Source: Salminus brasiliensis
Taxonomy: Eukaryota; Chordata; Actinopteri; Characiformes; Bryconidae
Assembly: GCF_030463535.1 (NCBI RefSeq)
Contig: NC_132896.1
Coordinates: 22,053,709-22,117,708 of the forward strand
Length of the DNA stretch: 64,000 bases
Direction: 5' to 3'
Under the pieces are notes generated by a model. That model had not been told where the DNA came from, did no database searches, and saw only the letters and a list, made by a program, of their open reading frames with translations. Numbering within the stretch: position 1 is the first letter of the stretch; every line of letters starts with the position of its first letter. This document shows, piece after piece, positions 23,735-55,936 of the stretch. A program made the position numbers and the translations under genes.

Positions 23735-24480
23735 ATATACAATGACCTGTTATGACTCATCATTTAAATGTCCTTCATGAAGTCTAATAAGTTACAGCTG
23801 ACCGAGGCCACGTTTGCTTTGTAACGCCAGCTGGTTCCAGATTATTCTATAATGGAAAACTATACTACACTGAAGAATAAGTAAAAACACATATGAGTGA
23901 AAAAATAATTTTAACACAAAGAAATAAATGTTTCACATTTTCATTTCTTATCAAATAAATAGAATATATACTACCAAAACAGTGAATGATACGCTTAACA
24001 GAATAGTCAGAGCAGGCAATTTCGTCACAGGTTTCTTCAAAGATGTGGCATTAGAGACCTTCAGTTCAGCAATAGGATAGTAAAAAAAAGCTCAAGAAAT
24101 AAAGGGAACATAAATAACAGAGAAACTGTTGAAATGTTGAAAACTAGCCACACCCTCGATTTTGAAAATAAACAGAAATTTTAGTGTGTGGTTAAAAAAT
24201 CATTTCATTGTCTACAAGGCAGAATCAGAAAATAAACAAATTATGTTATTTATTTAGACAGGGTTTGGGGTCAATGCAATTGAAGTTGTATTGCAGACGA
24301 GGATCTAATTTGAATTCAGTGCATTTTCTAGTGTATCTGGGTTTTTTTGTTTGTTTTTTGTCTGTTTTCTGATAGAGGAGGGTCGGATGATTTCATTTGG
24401 CTATGGGTTTGTGGTGTGTATAGTTGGCAGTAAGTGATTAAAATTCCTTGTGCCACATCTGGTTGCTGTAGGACTAATTC
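23735..24480. other. Intergenic, no gene seen
   Basis: AT-rich, with no recognised exon or element end. Confidence 0.5.
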
Positions 24481-24655
24481 AAAATCAAATTTATTTATAT
24501 AGCTCTTTTCACAATTAATGTTGTAACAAAGCAGCTTTACAGAGATCTGGTTCGAGCCTCTTTTGAGCAAGTCATGGAGACAGTGACAAGAAAAAACTCC
24601 CACAGATCAAGAGGAAGGCACCTTGAGAAGAACCAAGACTCAAAACTCAAAAATC
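24480..24655 (-). mobile_element. Retroelement tail fragment
   Basis: The plus strand reads CAAATTTATTTATATAGCTC, then AAAGCAGCTTTACAGAGATC, CAGTGACAAGAAAAAACTCC and GAGGAAGGCACCTTGAGAAG. This is a widespread teleost repeat cassette as I remember it. The first words match the start of the inverted LINE at 51687 (AAATGTATTTGTATAGCGCT), so the fragment is read as minus strand. Confidence 0.55.
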
Positions 24656-24659
24656 ATTA

Positions 24660-25535
24660 AACTAATAATATTGTGAAAGGGCGGTAGGGACTGAGTGACA
24701 TTAAGATCTATCATGATCCAACAATTGTATGAGTGGCAGAGTATAATAGACAGTGGGTATGCAAGTTTGCCCTAAAAACAGCTCTATTACGGAGACTGAT
24801 ACATATTGCAAAGCAGCAGAAACCAAAAAGACAAACTAACATGGGCAACATAAATTACTTATAGTGTAAACAGCAATGACTCATTAACACATAAAAAAAG
24901 CTGTCAGGCTATTTTGAAAAAAGTAAAAGTAACAGTTAAAATTGTTTTTAGCAATGCTCATTATACTAAGCTGTTAAATTGTGGCACGTATTTGAAGTTT
25001 GGTTTATAACCTGAGTGCTACAGAATTCCATTTGCAACTCAGATTAGATTTAGGCAAACTTTTGTTAATATATAACTGCGTATGTACTTAATATATTTTG
25101 TATAGTTCACCCTCGTGAATTTTATTTTAAGGTGCATGTAATCAAAAGACATGAACATCTAAAGAGTCAATAGCAACGGCTGGAAAACCGTCACCCTGAC
25201 TCCAACCTACGTTGACAAATCTTTGTTTCTTTGTAAATGTAATTTGGTCACAATTCTGTCTCCCGTGGCTTTGTTGTGTGTGCTTAAGTTGAAAACCCCT
25301 AAATTGAGTCCCTGCCCCTCTAAAGGTTATAGTATAAAAAACGTTAATTAACGTTAAAAAGCTGGAAATGTTAAAACCACAGATTTTATTTTAGTATAAA
25401 GTATATATATTGGCTAAACCAATTATTTTAACAACGAAAATATAGCAACCCCTCCCCCTTGCCTTGCAAAATGGTATGAAACAGCTTCTCTTTACAATGT
25501 GCAATACCCCCCTACATGTGCAATTAAGAGTCATT
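24660..25535. other. Intergenic, no gene seen
   Basis: Nothing recognisable beyond AT-rich sequence. Confidence 0.5.
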
Positions 25536-25539
25536 AGCA

Positions 25540-25715
25540 ATTACCTGTAAATAACCTGTAAATAATATCGTTATTGCTTTTTTACTTATTTTATTTATTT
25601 TGTGTATATAGCGCAATTTATCTACGTTTTTGTAACTGAGCGTCTTGCTATCCCTTTCTGCTGTGACACAGAGAATTTCCCCACTGTGGGAATAATAAAG
25701 GATTATTTTATCTTT
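25540..25715 (+). mobile_element. LINE 3' tail
   Basis: Contains TTATTTATTTTGTGTATATA, GCGCAATTTATCTACG and AGAATTTCCCCACTGTGGGA followed by AATAAAGGATTATTTTATCT. This is the tail pattern of a non-LTR element cut off at its 5' side. Confidence 0.55.
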
Positions 25716-27070
25716 CTCTCAGTGCAGCATCACGGACACACACGGTTTTGTCAGTGCTTTATTTGCCTGCTGTCATGTGTCTAGTAAGTTTTGCAAAGGA
25801 GTATTTTTATACTTTATTACCAAAACATTGCAGTCATTATCAGCAGTCAATATATCTGATGTACTTTTCATTCTGTTATTGTTAGCTAGGAGTGACTAGC
25901 TGACGTTTTTTTTAGCAGGCCAATGGTGCAGGTGGTCTGTTTACTGTTTAAAAAGGAGTGAGAGAGGCTATAGCTGCTGTGCCGTTGGTGATATTAAAGC
26001 CAATTTGCTGGAGTAGTGCTGTCTGTATGTGTATTAGCTAATTAATGTTACAGAATGATACGATAAAGAGATGATACTATGACATAACTGTGTGTGTGTG
26101 TGGTCAGCCAGTCTGCCATGGATATTTGATTCTTTTTTCAGAAAAAAGCAGGTTCATGCGAGAGAGTAAGAGTAAGCCAAGAGTAAGCCAACATGATCTT
26201 GATAATATGCTCAGAACCTGTTGATAATCGTAATAATATTTATAACTGATTATTAGACTTAGCATGTCTGATCTAACTTATTCTAATTGTTCTGTGATGA
26301 CACACTCACCCCAATTCAGTGCACAGTAGCACTAGCTTACATATAGCAATATTCATATTTTGACTCTTTAACAACCTTGTAATTCAGATAATTCAGTGAT
26401 GTACAAGAGAACAGTGTACACAGAACACAATGTATAGGGTTCTGAACATATTTATTTACCACATAGTGTGTTAAAGACGATTTTTTTTCTCTTCATTGAG
26501 GGCCCACACTGATCAAGATCGTCTGTAAGAGTCAGTTTAGGCTCATTGAAAGTGGAGCAGGGTCAGGAGAAGAATTTAATGTTTCTAAGCCCTGGCTTCA
26601 TTGAATATGGTTGGATAACAGCAGTTAGTCTTTTCCTGTGGTGCCAACAGTTTTGCAGAAAGTCTTGTGTTTTTTTTTTTGTTTTTTTTAACTTGACCAA
26701 AAACCAATGGTGACAGGAAAGTCATTTTGCAAACAGACCATTGTTTTGGCATAGTGTAGGAGCAGAATTCTTTGTGCAAGCGATTTCAAATGGGGGGAGT
26801 ACAGCAAGAACAAGTCAATGAAAAACTGGTATGCATGTTGACAAGTGCACACATATCTTGCTTAAGCTTTAAAAAAAAACATTTGAAAATGTGATGGGAA
26901 ATTAACAAACCTTAATTTAATCTAGTTACTGTCTCTCACTCTGAAAAGCACACCGTCACCATGCACAGTGTGTGCAACTGCTGAAGAGAAATGCACACAC
27001 GCACACACCGGGACATCCCATATATATCTTAAACGAGGGTGGGTTTTTTAAATTTTTTTTTTATATTTTT
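25716..27070. other. Region downstream of gsr, no gene seen
   Basis: AT-rich, with T-runs near 26672 and 27045. No exon or element end recognised. Confidence 0.5.
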
Positions 27071-27076
27071 TTTATT
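27071..27076 (-). terminator. gsr: Possible polyadenylation signal of gsr
   Basis: AATAAA on the minus strand inside an A/T-rich stretch, about 180 bases past the gsr stop codon. It is the first canonical signal I find downstream; other A-rich variants are nearby. Confidence 0.45.
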
Positions 27077-27255
27077 TTACCCAATTAAGTTATTTCTTTA
27101 ATATTTTCCAGTTCTAAACAACAAAGCATAAGCACTACAAGCATACCAATGTATTTTTGTAAAGTATACAAACTATGTCCGACTGTCTGTTCATCTAGCA
27201 GGCAGTTCTACACATTACATTTCCTCCAAGATATCTATAAAAGAGACATTTTTGG

Positions 27256-47037
<19,782 letters not shown>

Positions 47038-47625
47038 TGTGATTTGCGACAATGGTCTGCACATCCCAGAAACATTTACAGTATAGGTAACACCGCCCTC
47101 CACTGTGAGGCGCGAGATGCGAAATACGTCACATAAATAAACGTCTAGTAAACGTTCCAATTTTTATGCTTTAACATATACAACTTAATGACAAAATGTA
47201 TCTATGTAACAGAAATTACAAAATTAAAAAATCTCCTTGCAGGTAAAATGGCCTTAGCATAGTTTAGCATAACTACATGTAACGTTATATATGCAAAATT
47301 CCTTTACAAAAACACATAAAGCAGTCATATCGTAAAGCTCTATAATGATTGGCTTGTCACCTAGCTAATACGTGGTAGTTACGTGCATGCAACGTAACCT
47401 GATGACTAAAGTTTAGTTGTTGCGACGTAACCACATACGTTGTGACAACCGGAAAAGTGAAAGTCCCCGATTCGTTGCGGCAACGTAACTTTGTAACGAT
47501 GTCAGCTGGTTGTGAACAAGTTGAAGCAACGTTTGCTAATAGTTGTGTGTTGGTAATTGGTAGGTCACCTTGATAAATATGAGTTATTCAATTGTCTAAT
47601 TCAATTGACTGTTTCAAATTCAACA

Positions 47626-47754
47626 AATAATACCCTTACTCTATTAGGAAACGTGCTAAATAACACAATAATATATATTTTTATTTTTTTATAAATTATT
47701 ATTATAAGAAATATTGTTATTTAGCATGTTTCCTAATAGAGTAACGGTATTATT
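47626..47754. repeat. Near-perfect inverted repeat (hairpin), arms about 43-45 bp
   Basis: The left arm (47626-47670, including ACTCTATTAGGAAACGTGCT) and the right arm (47712-47754, including AGCATGTTTCCTAATAGAGT) are reverse complements with only a few differences, separated by about 41 AT-rich bases. It could be a small MITE-type element or a foldback, and a transcript across it would form a long stem. Confidence 0.85.
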
Positions 47755-48877
47755 ATTATTATTATTATTATAGAATAAATAGAATTAAATAAATTTATCA
47801 GTCATCCTGACTGTCAAGTAAAAAAAGGCAAGTCTTATTTTCTGTAGCACTGTAACATATCAGATAATGCATTTGCATTGTGTTGGTGTTGCAATTAATA
47901 TAGAAAACAAAGAAATAGTTTGTTGACTTCATTAAAGGGGCAATACATACTAAAAGACGCCAAACGATTAAAATGTCTATCGTAGTCCAATTTAAAAACA
48001 CTGGAGACCCGCAGCTCAAGTGGGTTGCCAGGTTAAAGACAGAGAACCTCAGAACTGAGCACAATACGAGTTCAATAACTTTTACAACGACAACCAGTCA
48101 TACTCTGTAAGATGATCAGCAGATGCATCCATTTAAAATGTTTATTGTTTGCACATTATAAACCATCTAGTGTGGATTTTAACTCTGTCAAATGTTAGCT
48201 AGCTAGATGCCCCGCTGCCGGAGTTAGCCAGAGTCAAGCCTGTTATTTTGAAAACAAAAGCCCACTGCTCCTAAAATACACCCTGAAAATGGAGTTACTA
48301 TTTTACAGAGCTCGACAAACCTTCTGGCTGCAGGTACATCATCATGGCTTCAAGTATCTTGAGTTTTCATTAGAAACCTCACCCAGCTACCTCCATTTAA
48401 TGTAGTTATTGTAATACAGAAGGTTTCCAGATTGCACGTACCCTGATTTACATTTAACATTGTTGTCAAAATAAAGTAAAATTATCAAATGTACAATAAT
48501 GTAACAATTGTTACTTTAAAATATATTAATCAATCAGGGTGACTAATGAATTGATGAAAAACACAAGATGAAAAAACACTTATTTCACTTATGAATTTCC
48601 TATTTACAGAGTAATAAGGGCTTATAATGTTTACATACACAGAAAGTAAGACCATGGTAATCATACTGTCGTGACATGTTTTATATGAAATCAGAATACA
48701 TTTTTCCTGTTTTAGGTAAATTAGGATTACCAAAATAAAAAACCTATTTGCTAAATGCCAGAATAATGAGAGAGGGAATTTTAAAAGCAATTTTTATTAC
48801 TTCTGACTTTTTACTTTTTATGACTTCTTCAAAGTCAAAAGTTTAAATTAAATTACATTAAACTGTATGACTTGGGT

Positions 48878-48913
48878 CACGTTTTGGATATCCTTCACGT
48901 TTTGGATATCCTT
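48878..48913 (+). repeat. Tandem duplication of an 18-bp unit
   Basis: CACGTTTTGGATATCCTT occurs twice in direct succession without a mismatch. Confidence 0.9.
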
Positions 48914-49086
48914 AATGTTCTTTCCTCATGATGCCATCTATTTTGTGACATGACATCATCTTATGGGCTGTCCCAAATTGTTTAATTGCATAGTAATCTT
49001 AGTGTATTTAAACTTTGGACTTTGATAGCATAGTGTGATGTAGAAAAGAAAGGACAGTTAACAGCTGTGCAGCATACGGTCAAGCC

Positions 49087-49620
49087 TTAAGTGTGCATTT
49101 TATTTAGCCCAAGAGAAACATAAACAAGTGTTTTCCACCTACCAACACCTTTCTTGACCTGGGTTTGCTTAAGTTCCTGTGTGTTTGGTGCCAGAACAGG
49201 TAGAAGCAGGCCAAACCTTCTGGGGACATCAGGGTGAAGCGACCCTAGTCTGGACATTCCCCAGCCAGTCATGAAGCAGAAGCTGTAAGAATCAGATCTT
49301 ACAGAATAACATTCTGTATACAAAGACAAGGAACATATTTCTCATCTGGACGATCCTTTTCTTCCTGATCATCTGTTCCTGTGATGACACGTGTGCACTG
49401 GCCATCCAGTACCCACATGCACATACTATATTCAGCAATACCTAATTTATAAGGAGTAGAGGTCTCCTCTTCCTGGCAGGAGCTCAACCGTGGAATAAGT
49501 GCACACTGCCCGGTATTTTTCCCGGTAGGAGTTGATCTCTTGCCAGGATCGAATTGGCTCCCCGATCCGCCTGTGTAGGGTAAGTGATGATGGTGTACAA
49601 CTGGGGTTGTATATAACACC
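49087..49620 (-). other. Two unrecognised minus-strand frames, probably a repeat
   Basis: Overlapping frames of 106 codons (49619-49299, with HHHHLPYTGGSGSQFDPGKR and GKNTGQCALIPRLSSC) and 80 codons (49329-49087) lie in a patch of higher GC than the surroundings. The change of frame inside one compositional block suggests a decayed coding sequence, either a mobile element or a pseudogene. No domain recognised. Confidence 0.35.
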
Positions 49621-51684
49621 TTTTATTTTAGTTTTTTATTTAGATTCTCTTATGTTTGGAATTCAGAACTGTGCTCATGCTTGATAAATTGTAATAAGTA
49701 ACTATAAAGACCTTTTTCCCTATGGAAGGAGGGTATAATTATTATTACAAAGCAACAAGTGTATCCTACTGCTTCGTCTTCTAGATCACTCTGTATGTCA
49801 TGTTGTAATATCGGTGTGTTTGTGCAACATTAAATTAGACCTAACATATGATACTTTCTCTGTGTAAAATATTCCTCCAGTCGTAATTGGTTAATGATAA
49901 TCAGGTGTAATTGTATGATCAGTGATAAAGGACCTACAGTTTTAACCACTCTCAGTCTCTTCTCCCCTTCATTTCCACTGTAACAATAAGTTACATCAAA
50001 AGTTTCCCAATCAAAACAAATGTGAGATTAGTAAATACTAGGAATCATATTACAAGTACATTTACTTCTACAATAACAACTCAAAACAATGATTTACATA
50101 CACACTGTTATGGACATAAAGTATTACACTGGCACTAGAAGATTGCAGCTACTATTTTTGTCATGTTTAGAAACAAACTACATTTACCTCTTCTCCAGAG
50201 CTTCAGAGATATCAATGCATGAAAATCAGCCCGGGGTGTGGCAGTCAGTGTTGGTAACTCCTCAGTAAGGAAAGTAGCTATTGGCTGTCCTAAAAGGCGT
50301 TAGAATTCGCTAAATTACGTCACTGCCTAATTTGCATTATCGTCCAATTGCTTAACGTTGTGGGAGAGAAAAAAGTGGTTTAAAAACCCTAAATATGTTA
50401 GAACTACAAATAAACGCTGAATAAATGAACAGTTTATTCTTTTTTTTTTTGGTCTTTTTTTGGACTTCTCAAAATAACTTGAGTTTAATGCTTTACATAA
50501 ATGAATTTTGTCCTGTGTTGTTAATTGATAGCATATAAAATTTAATCAAAAGACTGTTGTGTGGGGTGGAACTACTACTCTTAATTTAACCCTCCTCCTT
50601 TATCCGGGCCTGGGACCAACAAAGAGACACTTTAGCAGAGTTCCTTCTTTTTTGTTTTGTTTCTTTTTTTAGTTTTGAGGCGAGTGAGTGACTGAAACTG
50701 TGTAGTGTAAGTGTAAGTGTTTAACTTTATGGTATTTAGCTGACACTATTAAGCTAATACTCTTAATCGAGAACAATTTACAAGGTTTTTTACAAGGTAT
50801 TGCAGAAGTGGGCCAATGTTGTGTTAAGAAGTCTTGCCCAAAGATTCTTATTGGTGTACCACAGCATAGTCACCCAGGCCAGGAATCAAACTCCCACATG
50901 GTAGCTCACTGGCAGGTAGTGGTTATCTGTTATCTGTTATCTGTGTTATCTGTTGTGCCACACCAACCACAAATTTCACAATTATAGTCAATTATAATTG
51001 TAGTATACTAAAATATATACTAAAATTAAACAAACTAAATTACACACATGTCCTATTTAGTAAATGAGTGATTTTCTAAGTGCAATTTTATTGAAGCAGT
51101 TATCCATGTTTAGGCATACATTACAGTTTTGCTGTCACAAAGTAGATTACTGGACTGTTTTAGAGATTCAGCAATGAGAGACTGAAAAGGAGATTTTTTT
51201 CTCTACCAGCCCTGCTTCCAATCTTATGGTTGATTCTGCAAATATTAGTAATTAGATGATAGAAACTGATACCACTGTTTAAGTAATGTAAGACAACAGA
51301 GCAAATGGGACACAATACAGATATTGCTCAAAAATACTATCACTAATTACTGTCTAACACTAGGTTTTTGCCAGAGCAATACCTGTAACATCTTATGCTG
51401 TTATTTCTTCACTGAAAGAATTTTGACTTAAGTTTGAACACTTTGCAAACCACTCTGCTGCAGGTTTGGCTATAATAGCCTTAGTTAGCTTGTGATCAGA
51501 CCGTATCTTGACAGTGGTGCCTTACACACACATTGGGGGAATTTTTTTTTAGAGATCAAAGTCAATTACCAGAAGCTTTTTTTCAATGTCAGCATAATTC
51601 TGCTCAGCCCTAGACAGTGCTCGTGAGGCTATGTTTTGGACAATGCAAGCCCTAAGGCAGTCTTTGAATGCATCTGCTTGTATG
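49621..51684. other. Intergenic, no gene seen
   Basis: A block near 50240-50350 (CAGTGTTGGTAACTCCTCAG … GCTAAATTACGTCACTGCC) resembles the end of a dispersed fish DNA element, but no second end was found. The rest is AT-rich, with CTGTTATCTGTTATCTGT repeated near 50927-50955. Confidence 0.4.
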
Positions 51685-53100
51685 GCAATCAAATCAAATG
51701 TATTTGTATAGCGCTTTTTACAACTGTTGTTGTTAATGATAGTTAATAGTGGTAATATTAATAGTGGTTAGATAGTTAAGAGACCATTTAGGTTATAACA
51801 TGGTCATTAGGCAGAGAGCAGTGGTAGGAGGGTGTGCAGCTGGTCTAGCATGGATAGTGGGGGAGGCTGGTGGTAGGACTGGTGGGTGGCAGCTGGTCTG
51901 ACACAGGTAGAGGGGACCTCAGTAGTCAGTCCTCCAGCAGGTCGGGCTGGAGGAGTGGGCGACTGTTTACTCAGAGAAAGCAAAGATATATAGTTAGTTC
52001 TGAATGGGTTTATAGAGAGCAGAGAATGTTGAGCAGTATCAGTTTAAAGAGAGCAGAGAATGTTGAACAGTATCAACAACAGAGTGTGGCTGACAACTCC
52101 GGCAGTTCTGACTATAACAGCCAAATTAAATGGAGAGAGCCAGAAGGTAACACAGACACAGGAGCACCCTGAAACACTGTCATCCATCTGCTACACCAGC
52201 CACAAACCTGAGTGATTGTGTGCATACAGTGAGATGACAGCTCCAGCATCTCAGTATACTACAATTCCCTGTGTCCATTAGCCCCTGAATCTACAACCTT
52301 TACTAAACTAAACAGAGTTTTTTGCCTAGATTTGAAGATTGTCCCAACATTATCTGGAAGGTTATTCCAGAGTTAGGGCTTAGGCATTCTGAATTTGGGA
52401 ATAAGATGCTAGCGCCCTGTGATCTAAGTAATGTTGATGGTTCATAATATGTAATAGGATCTCGCAGGTACTTAGGGGCGAGGCCATCTAGGGCTTTGTA
52501 TGTTAACAGAAGAATTTTTTAGTCAATAATGAATTTAACTGGGAGCCAATGCAGTGCTGATAGAACTGGACTGATATGGTCAATTTATTTAGTAAGGAAC
52601 CTGGCTGCAGCATTTTGAACTAGTTGAAGTATTGATGTTCCTGCTGGAACACCCCAACAATAGTGCATTACAGTAATCTAGCCTTGAGGTAATAAAAGTG
52701 TGTACTAGCTTTTCTGCATCCTGTAGAGATAATAAATGTCTTAGTTAATTTGTTGGCAATGTTCTAGTAATATTAGCTATATATTGCTCAAATTATAGAT
52801 CTGAATCGAAAATGACGCCAAGATTTTTAGCTGCTGGACCAGGAATAATGGAAAAATCTAGTCTAACATCAGGTCATTAAGTTTTTTCTAGTGTCTTTTA
52901 GACCTAAAAGGAGAACCTCTGTTTTGTTACTGTTAAGAAGAAGGAAGCTATGTGACATCCAGAGTTGTATATCCTTTACACAGTGCTCAATTTTCTTTAA
53001 TCTAGATTTATCATCAGGTTTGACTGATATATAGAACTGTGTGTCATCTGCATAACAATCATCATCAACTCCCATCATCATTAAGTGCTTTAAAAGGATA
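51685..53100 (-). mobile_element. LINE copy with reverse-transcriptase active site and 3' tail
   Basis: The minus strand begins at about 53070 with DCYADDTQFYISVKPDD, the YADD catalytic box. It continues through KIEHCVKDIQLWMSHSFLLL and SNKTEVLLLGLKDTRKN to the C-terminal block near 52640-52310 (inverse of LHWLPVKF and APQFWNNLPD in the 14.6-kb copy). The 3' tail runs 52280-51685. Same family as 14640-15560, which lacks this palm region. Frameshifts and stops are present. The 5' side is cut at 53100 by an opposite-strand LINE. Confidence 0.82.
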
Positions 53101-53104
53101 GACA

Positions 53105-54240
53105 TGAGGAACATCAAGACACAAATCTTTGTAACTGGCCTCAGCACCTCTCTTTGTAACTGGGTCTTGGACTTCTTTACTGGGAGGCCCCAGTCAGTCC
53201 AGGTTGGGAATAGCATCTCCAGCACCATCACACTAAACACTGGGGCACCCCAGGGCAGTGTTCTGAGTCCGCTGCTGTTCACCCTGCTGACTCATGACTG
53301 TATAGCAAAACACAGCTCTAAACACATCATAAGGTTTGCCAATGATATAACAGTGCTGTGTCTGACTGGTGTAAAGTCAACAACCTTCACCTGAATGCAG
53401 ACAAGACCAAGGAAATAGTTGTTGACATCAGGAGAGCATGACACAGCCACTCTCCGCTGAACATCAACCTCTGTGAAGATTGTTAAGAGCACGAAGTTCC
53501 TTAGTGTCCATTTAGTGGAGAACCTCAGCTGGACCCTGAACACCAGCTCTACAGCCAAGAAAGCCCTGCAGTGTCTCTACTTCTTCTGGAAGCTGAGAAA
53601 TGCTTGTCTCCCTCCACCTATTCTCACTACCTTCTACAGAGGCACCTTAGAGAGAATCCTGAGCAGCTGCATCACTGCCTGGTTTGGTACGTCCCTGACC
53701 GCAATACTCTCCAGTGAATAGTGAGGACAGCCAAAAGGATCATCAGAGCCTCTCTCCCATCCATCATGAACATTTACACTGCCCGCATCTGACTTCTCAA
53801 CTCCAGAGGCTGAATAGATGGACTCCTCCATATACACACACACACACATTCACCCAAGATGTGAATCCCAGACAATGTGAAAGCATTCTGAACTAAAAAC
53901 TACCTCAGTGCATCACTGAACTCTTTTGCACATATATTGCACATAGTATTTTTTGTAGTATTGCAGAATTAATTATTTATTTAAAAATAGGTGCTCTAAC
54001 AACCTGACCCACTTCCCACTACAATCTCTTTCTGATTTATTTATTGTATCCTGCCACTTTTTGTCTGCACTCTGTATTGAACTGTACTGTCTGCATTGTG
54101 TTGTACTGTTTGTATGCACTTGTTCTGTGTTGCATTTGTTTCTGTCTGCATTGTGTTATGTGTTGCACCATGGTCCTTGAGGACCATTGTTTTATTTCAC
54201 TGTGTACTCCATATATAGTTGAAATGACAATAAAACCTCC
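53105..54240 (+). mobile_element. Second LINE family, 5'-truncated, with 3' tail
   Basis: The frame at 53104-53394 includes NWVLDFFTGRPQSVQVG, NTGAPQGSVLSPLLFTLLTH and IIRFANDITVL. The second (53473-53721) includes KFLSVHLVENLSWTLNTSST and PPPILTTFYRGTLERILSSC. This is a reverse transcriptase of CR1/L2/Rex type with the catalytic box changed to FAND. The 3' tail from 53930 ends with ATGACAATAAAACC near 54237. Confidence 0.82.
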
Positions 54241-54244
54241 TGAG

Positions 54245-54520
54245 TTGATGTAGGGATTTGTATGTCAATAGTAGAATTTTATAATCAATTCAGAATTTAA
54301 CTGGAAGCCAATGCAGAACTAGACTGAAGTTCCAATTTTGTAGTTTTAGTAAGGACCCTGACTGCAGCATTTTGAACTAGTTACTAAATGTTACTGGAAG
54401 TTTAGTAAGGTGGAACAACCTGACAAGAGTGTGTTGCAATATTCTCGCCTTGAGGTTAAAAAGGATGTACAAAATTTTTTGCATCATGTAGAGATAAGGT
54501 ATTTCTTAGCTTGGCTGACA
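54245..54520 (-). mobile_element. LINE fragment, same family as 51685-53100
   Basis: Repeats words of 52495-52730 (GGGATTTGTATGTCAATAGT, AATTTAACTGGAAGCCAATG, GCAGCATTTTGAACTAGTT, CGCCTTGAGGTTAAAAAGGA) with about 20% difference. It is therefore a second, diverged copy and not the continuation of the interrupted one. Confidence 0.7.
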
Positions 54521-54524
54521 AAAC

Positions 54525-55390
54525 CCTACAAATAAAAAGATTAATAAAAGGTTATGTTCTTGAAAACAAACAAAATGAAAAAAGGGAAATAATATTCCCC
54601 TAGGCACTCCATACTCATAGAATAAGCCAACTCATCAACCAAACCCAAACAATAACCCGGTTAGCTGGTCAGAATGTTTCTCCACTATTCATGATGATTT
54701 CAGCTGTCTTGTCCTCTTTGTTTTTCTCTCCAAGGCCTTGACTCTGAGGATGATAGACACAGGCTGCAGATGAGACCTGTCGAGTTGCGGTTGCCTCATC
54801 ATGTCAGCTATAAAATGATCCTGATTACATACCTACAATTTCTGATTTCTGATCCCATATCCACATAATCTATCATTGGGGGTCTAAATGGACCATCCGG
54901 ATTATGAATATGCCCTTAAGAGTCAGTAAATGATGCACAATTGGATAAAAATGGTCAACTGTGGAGACTAAATAAGGTGACCACCAGTTCCTTTTAGTTT
55001 CTTTCAAAATGTCTTTTCTCTATTTATGGGCATCTGAAAGTAGCATAGTGAGTAATTTGCATGAGGCAACAAATGAATTCACATGGCCCCCTTTTTTGCC
55101 AGGCATTCTTTACCAATATACTGGCACTTTTCTGTGTTTCTTTCAGAATTGTGAGGTCTGCATGATTTTATGTATTCTAAAACATATTTTATTTTATTAT
55201 AAAATATATTAGTTATTATATTATTATTATATATTATATAAGTTTGCTGGTCATCAGGAATACTATACTCTTTTCCTATTGGACTTACGGGGCACTGGTA
55301 GGATAGATGAAGCTGCTTTCTTAACTCGTTGTTCTTTATAGTTGTGCCCTCTGGTGACTACAGTCATATGGTCTTATGACCTGCACATTT
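54525..55390. other. Intergenic, no gene seen
   Basis: No recognised exon. An ATT/TTA-rich tract lies at 55185-55240. Confidence 0.45.
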
Positions 55391-55936
55391 ACACATATGG
55401 ACAAAATTGTTGGTACCCCTCGATTAATGAAAGAAAAACCTACAATGGTCACAGAAATAACTTGAATCTGACAAAAGTAATAATAAATAAAAATCATTAT
55501 GAAAATGAACAAACGAAAATCCGACATTGACTTTTAAACCATGCTTCAACAGAATTATTTAAAAAAGTAAACTCATTAAACAGGCCTGGACAAAATAATG
55601 GTACCCCTGAAAATAATGTGACCAAAGGGACATGTTAAATCAAGGTGTGTTAGCATCACAGGTGTCTACAATCTTGTAATCAGTCAGTGGGCCTATATAT
55701 AGGGCTACAGGTAGTCACTGTGCTGTTTGGTGACATGGTGTGTACCACACTCAGCATGGACCAGAGGAAGGAAAGAGTTGTCTCAGGAGATTAGAAAGAA
55801 AATTATAGACAAGCATGTTAAAGGTAAAGGTTTGACCAAGGAGGACACCATTGTTGAAAACAAAACATAAAAAAGCCAGATTGGAATTTGCCAAACTACA
55901 TGTTGACAAGCCCCAAAGCTTCTGGGAGAATGTCCT

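Larger units (their letters stand above)
47041..49080. other. Intergenic upstream of gsr, no gene seen
   Basis: Apart from the inverted repeat at 47626-47754 and a tandem duplication at 48878-48913, this is AT-rich sequence without recognised exons. CpG words are frequent at 47340-47500 (several AACGTAAC-like words), near the presumed gsr promoter. Confidence 0.45.

Noticed and set aside
48300..48345. Exon-like piece bounded by TTTTACAG and GTACATC
   Set aside because: Only about 25 bases, no neighbouring exons and no protein similarity. Such AG/GT pairs occur by chance.
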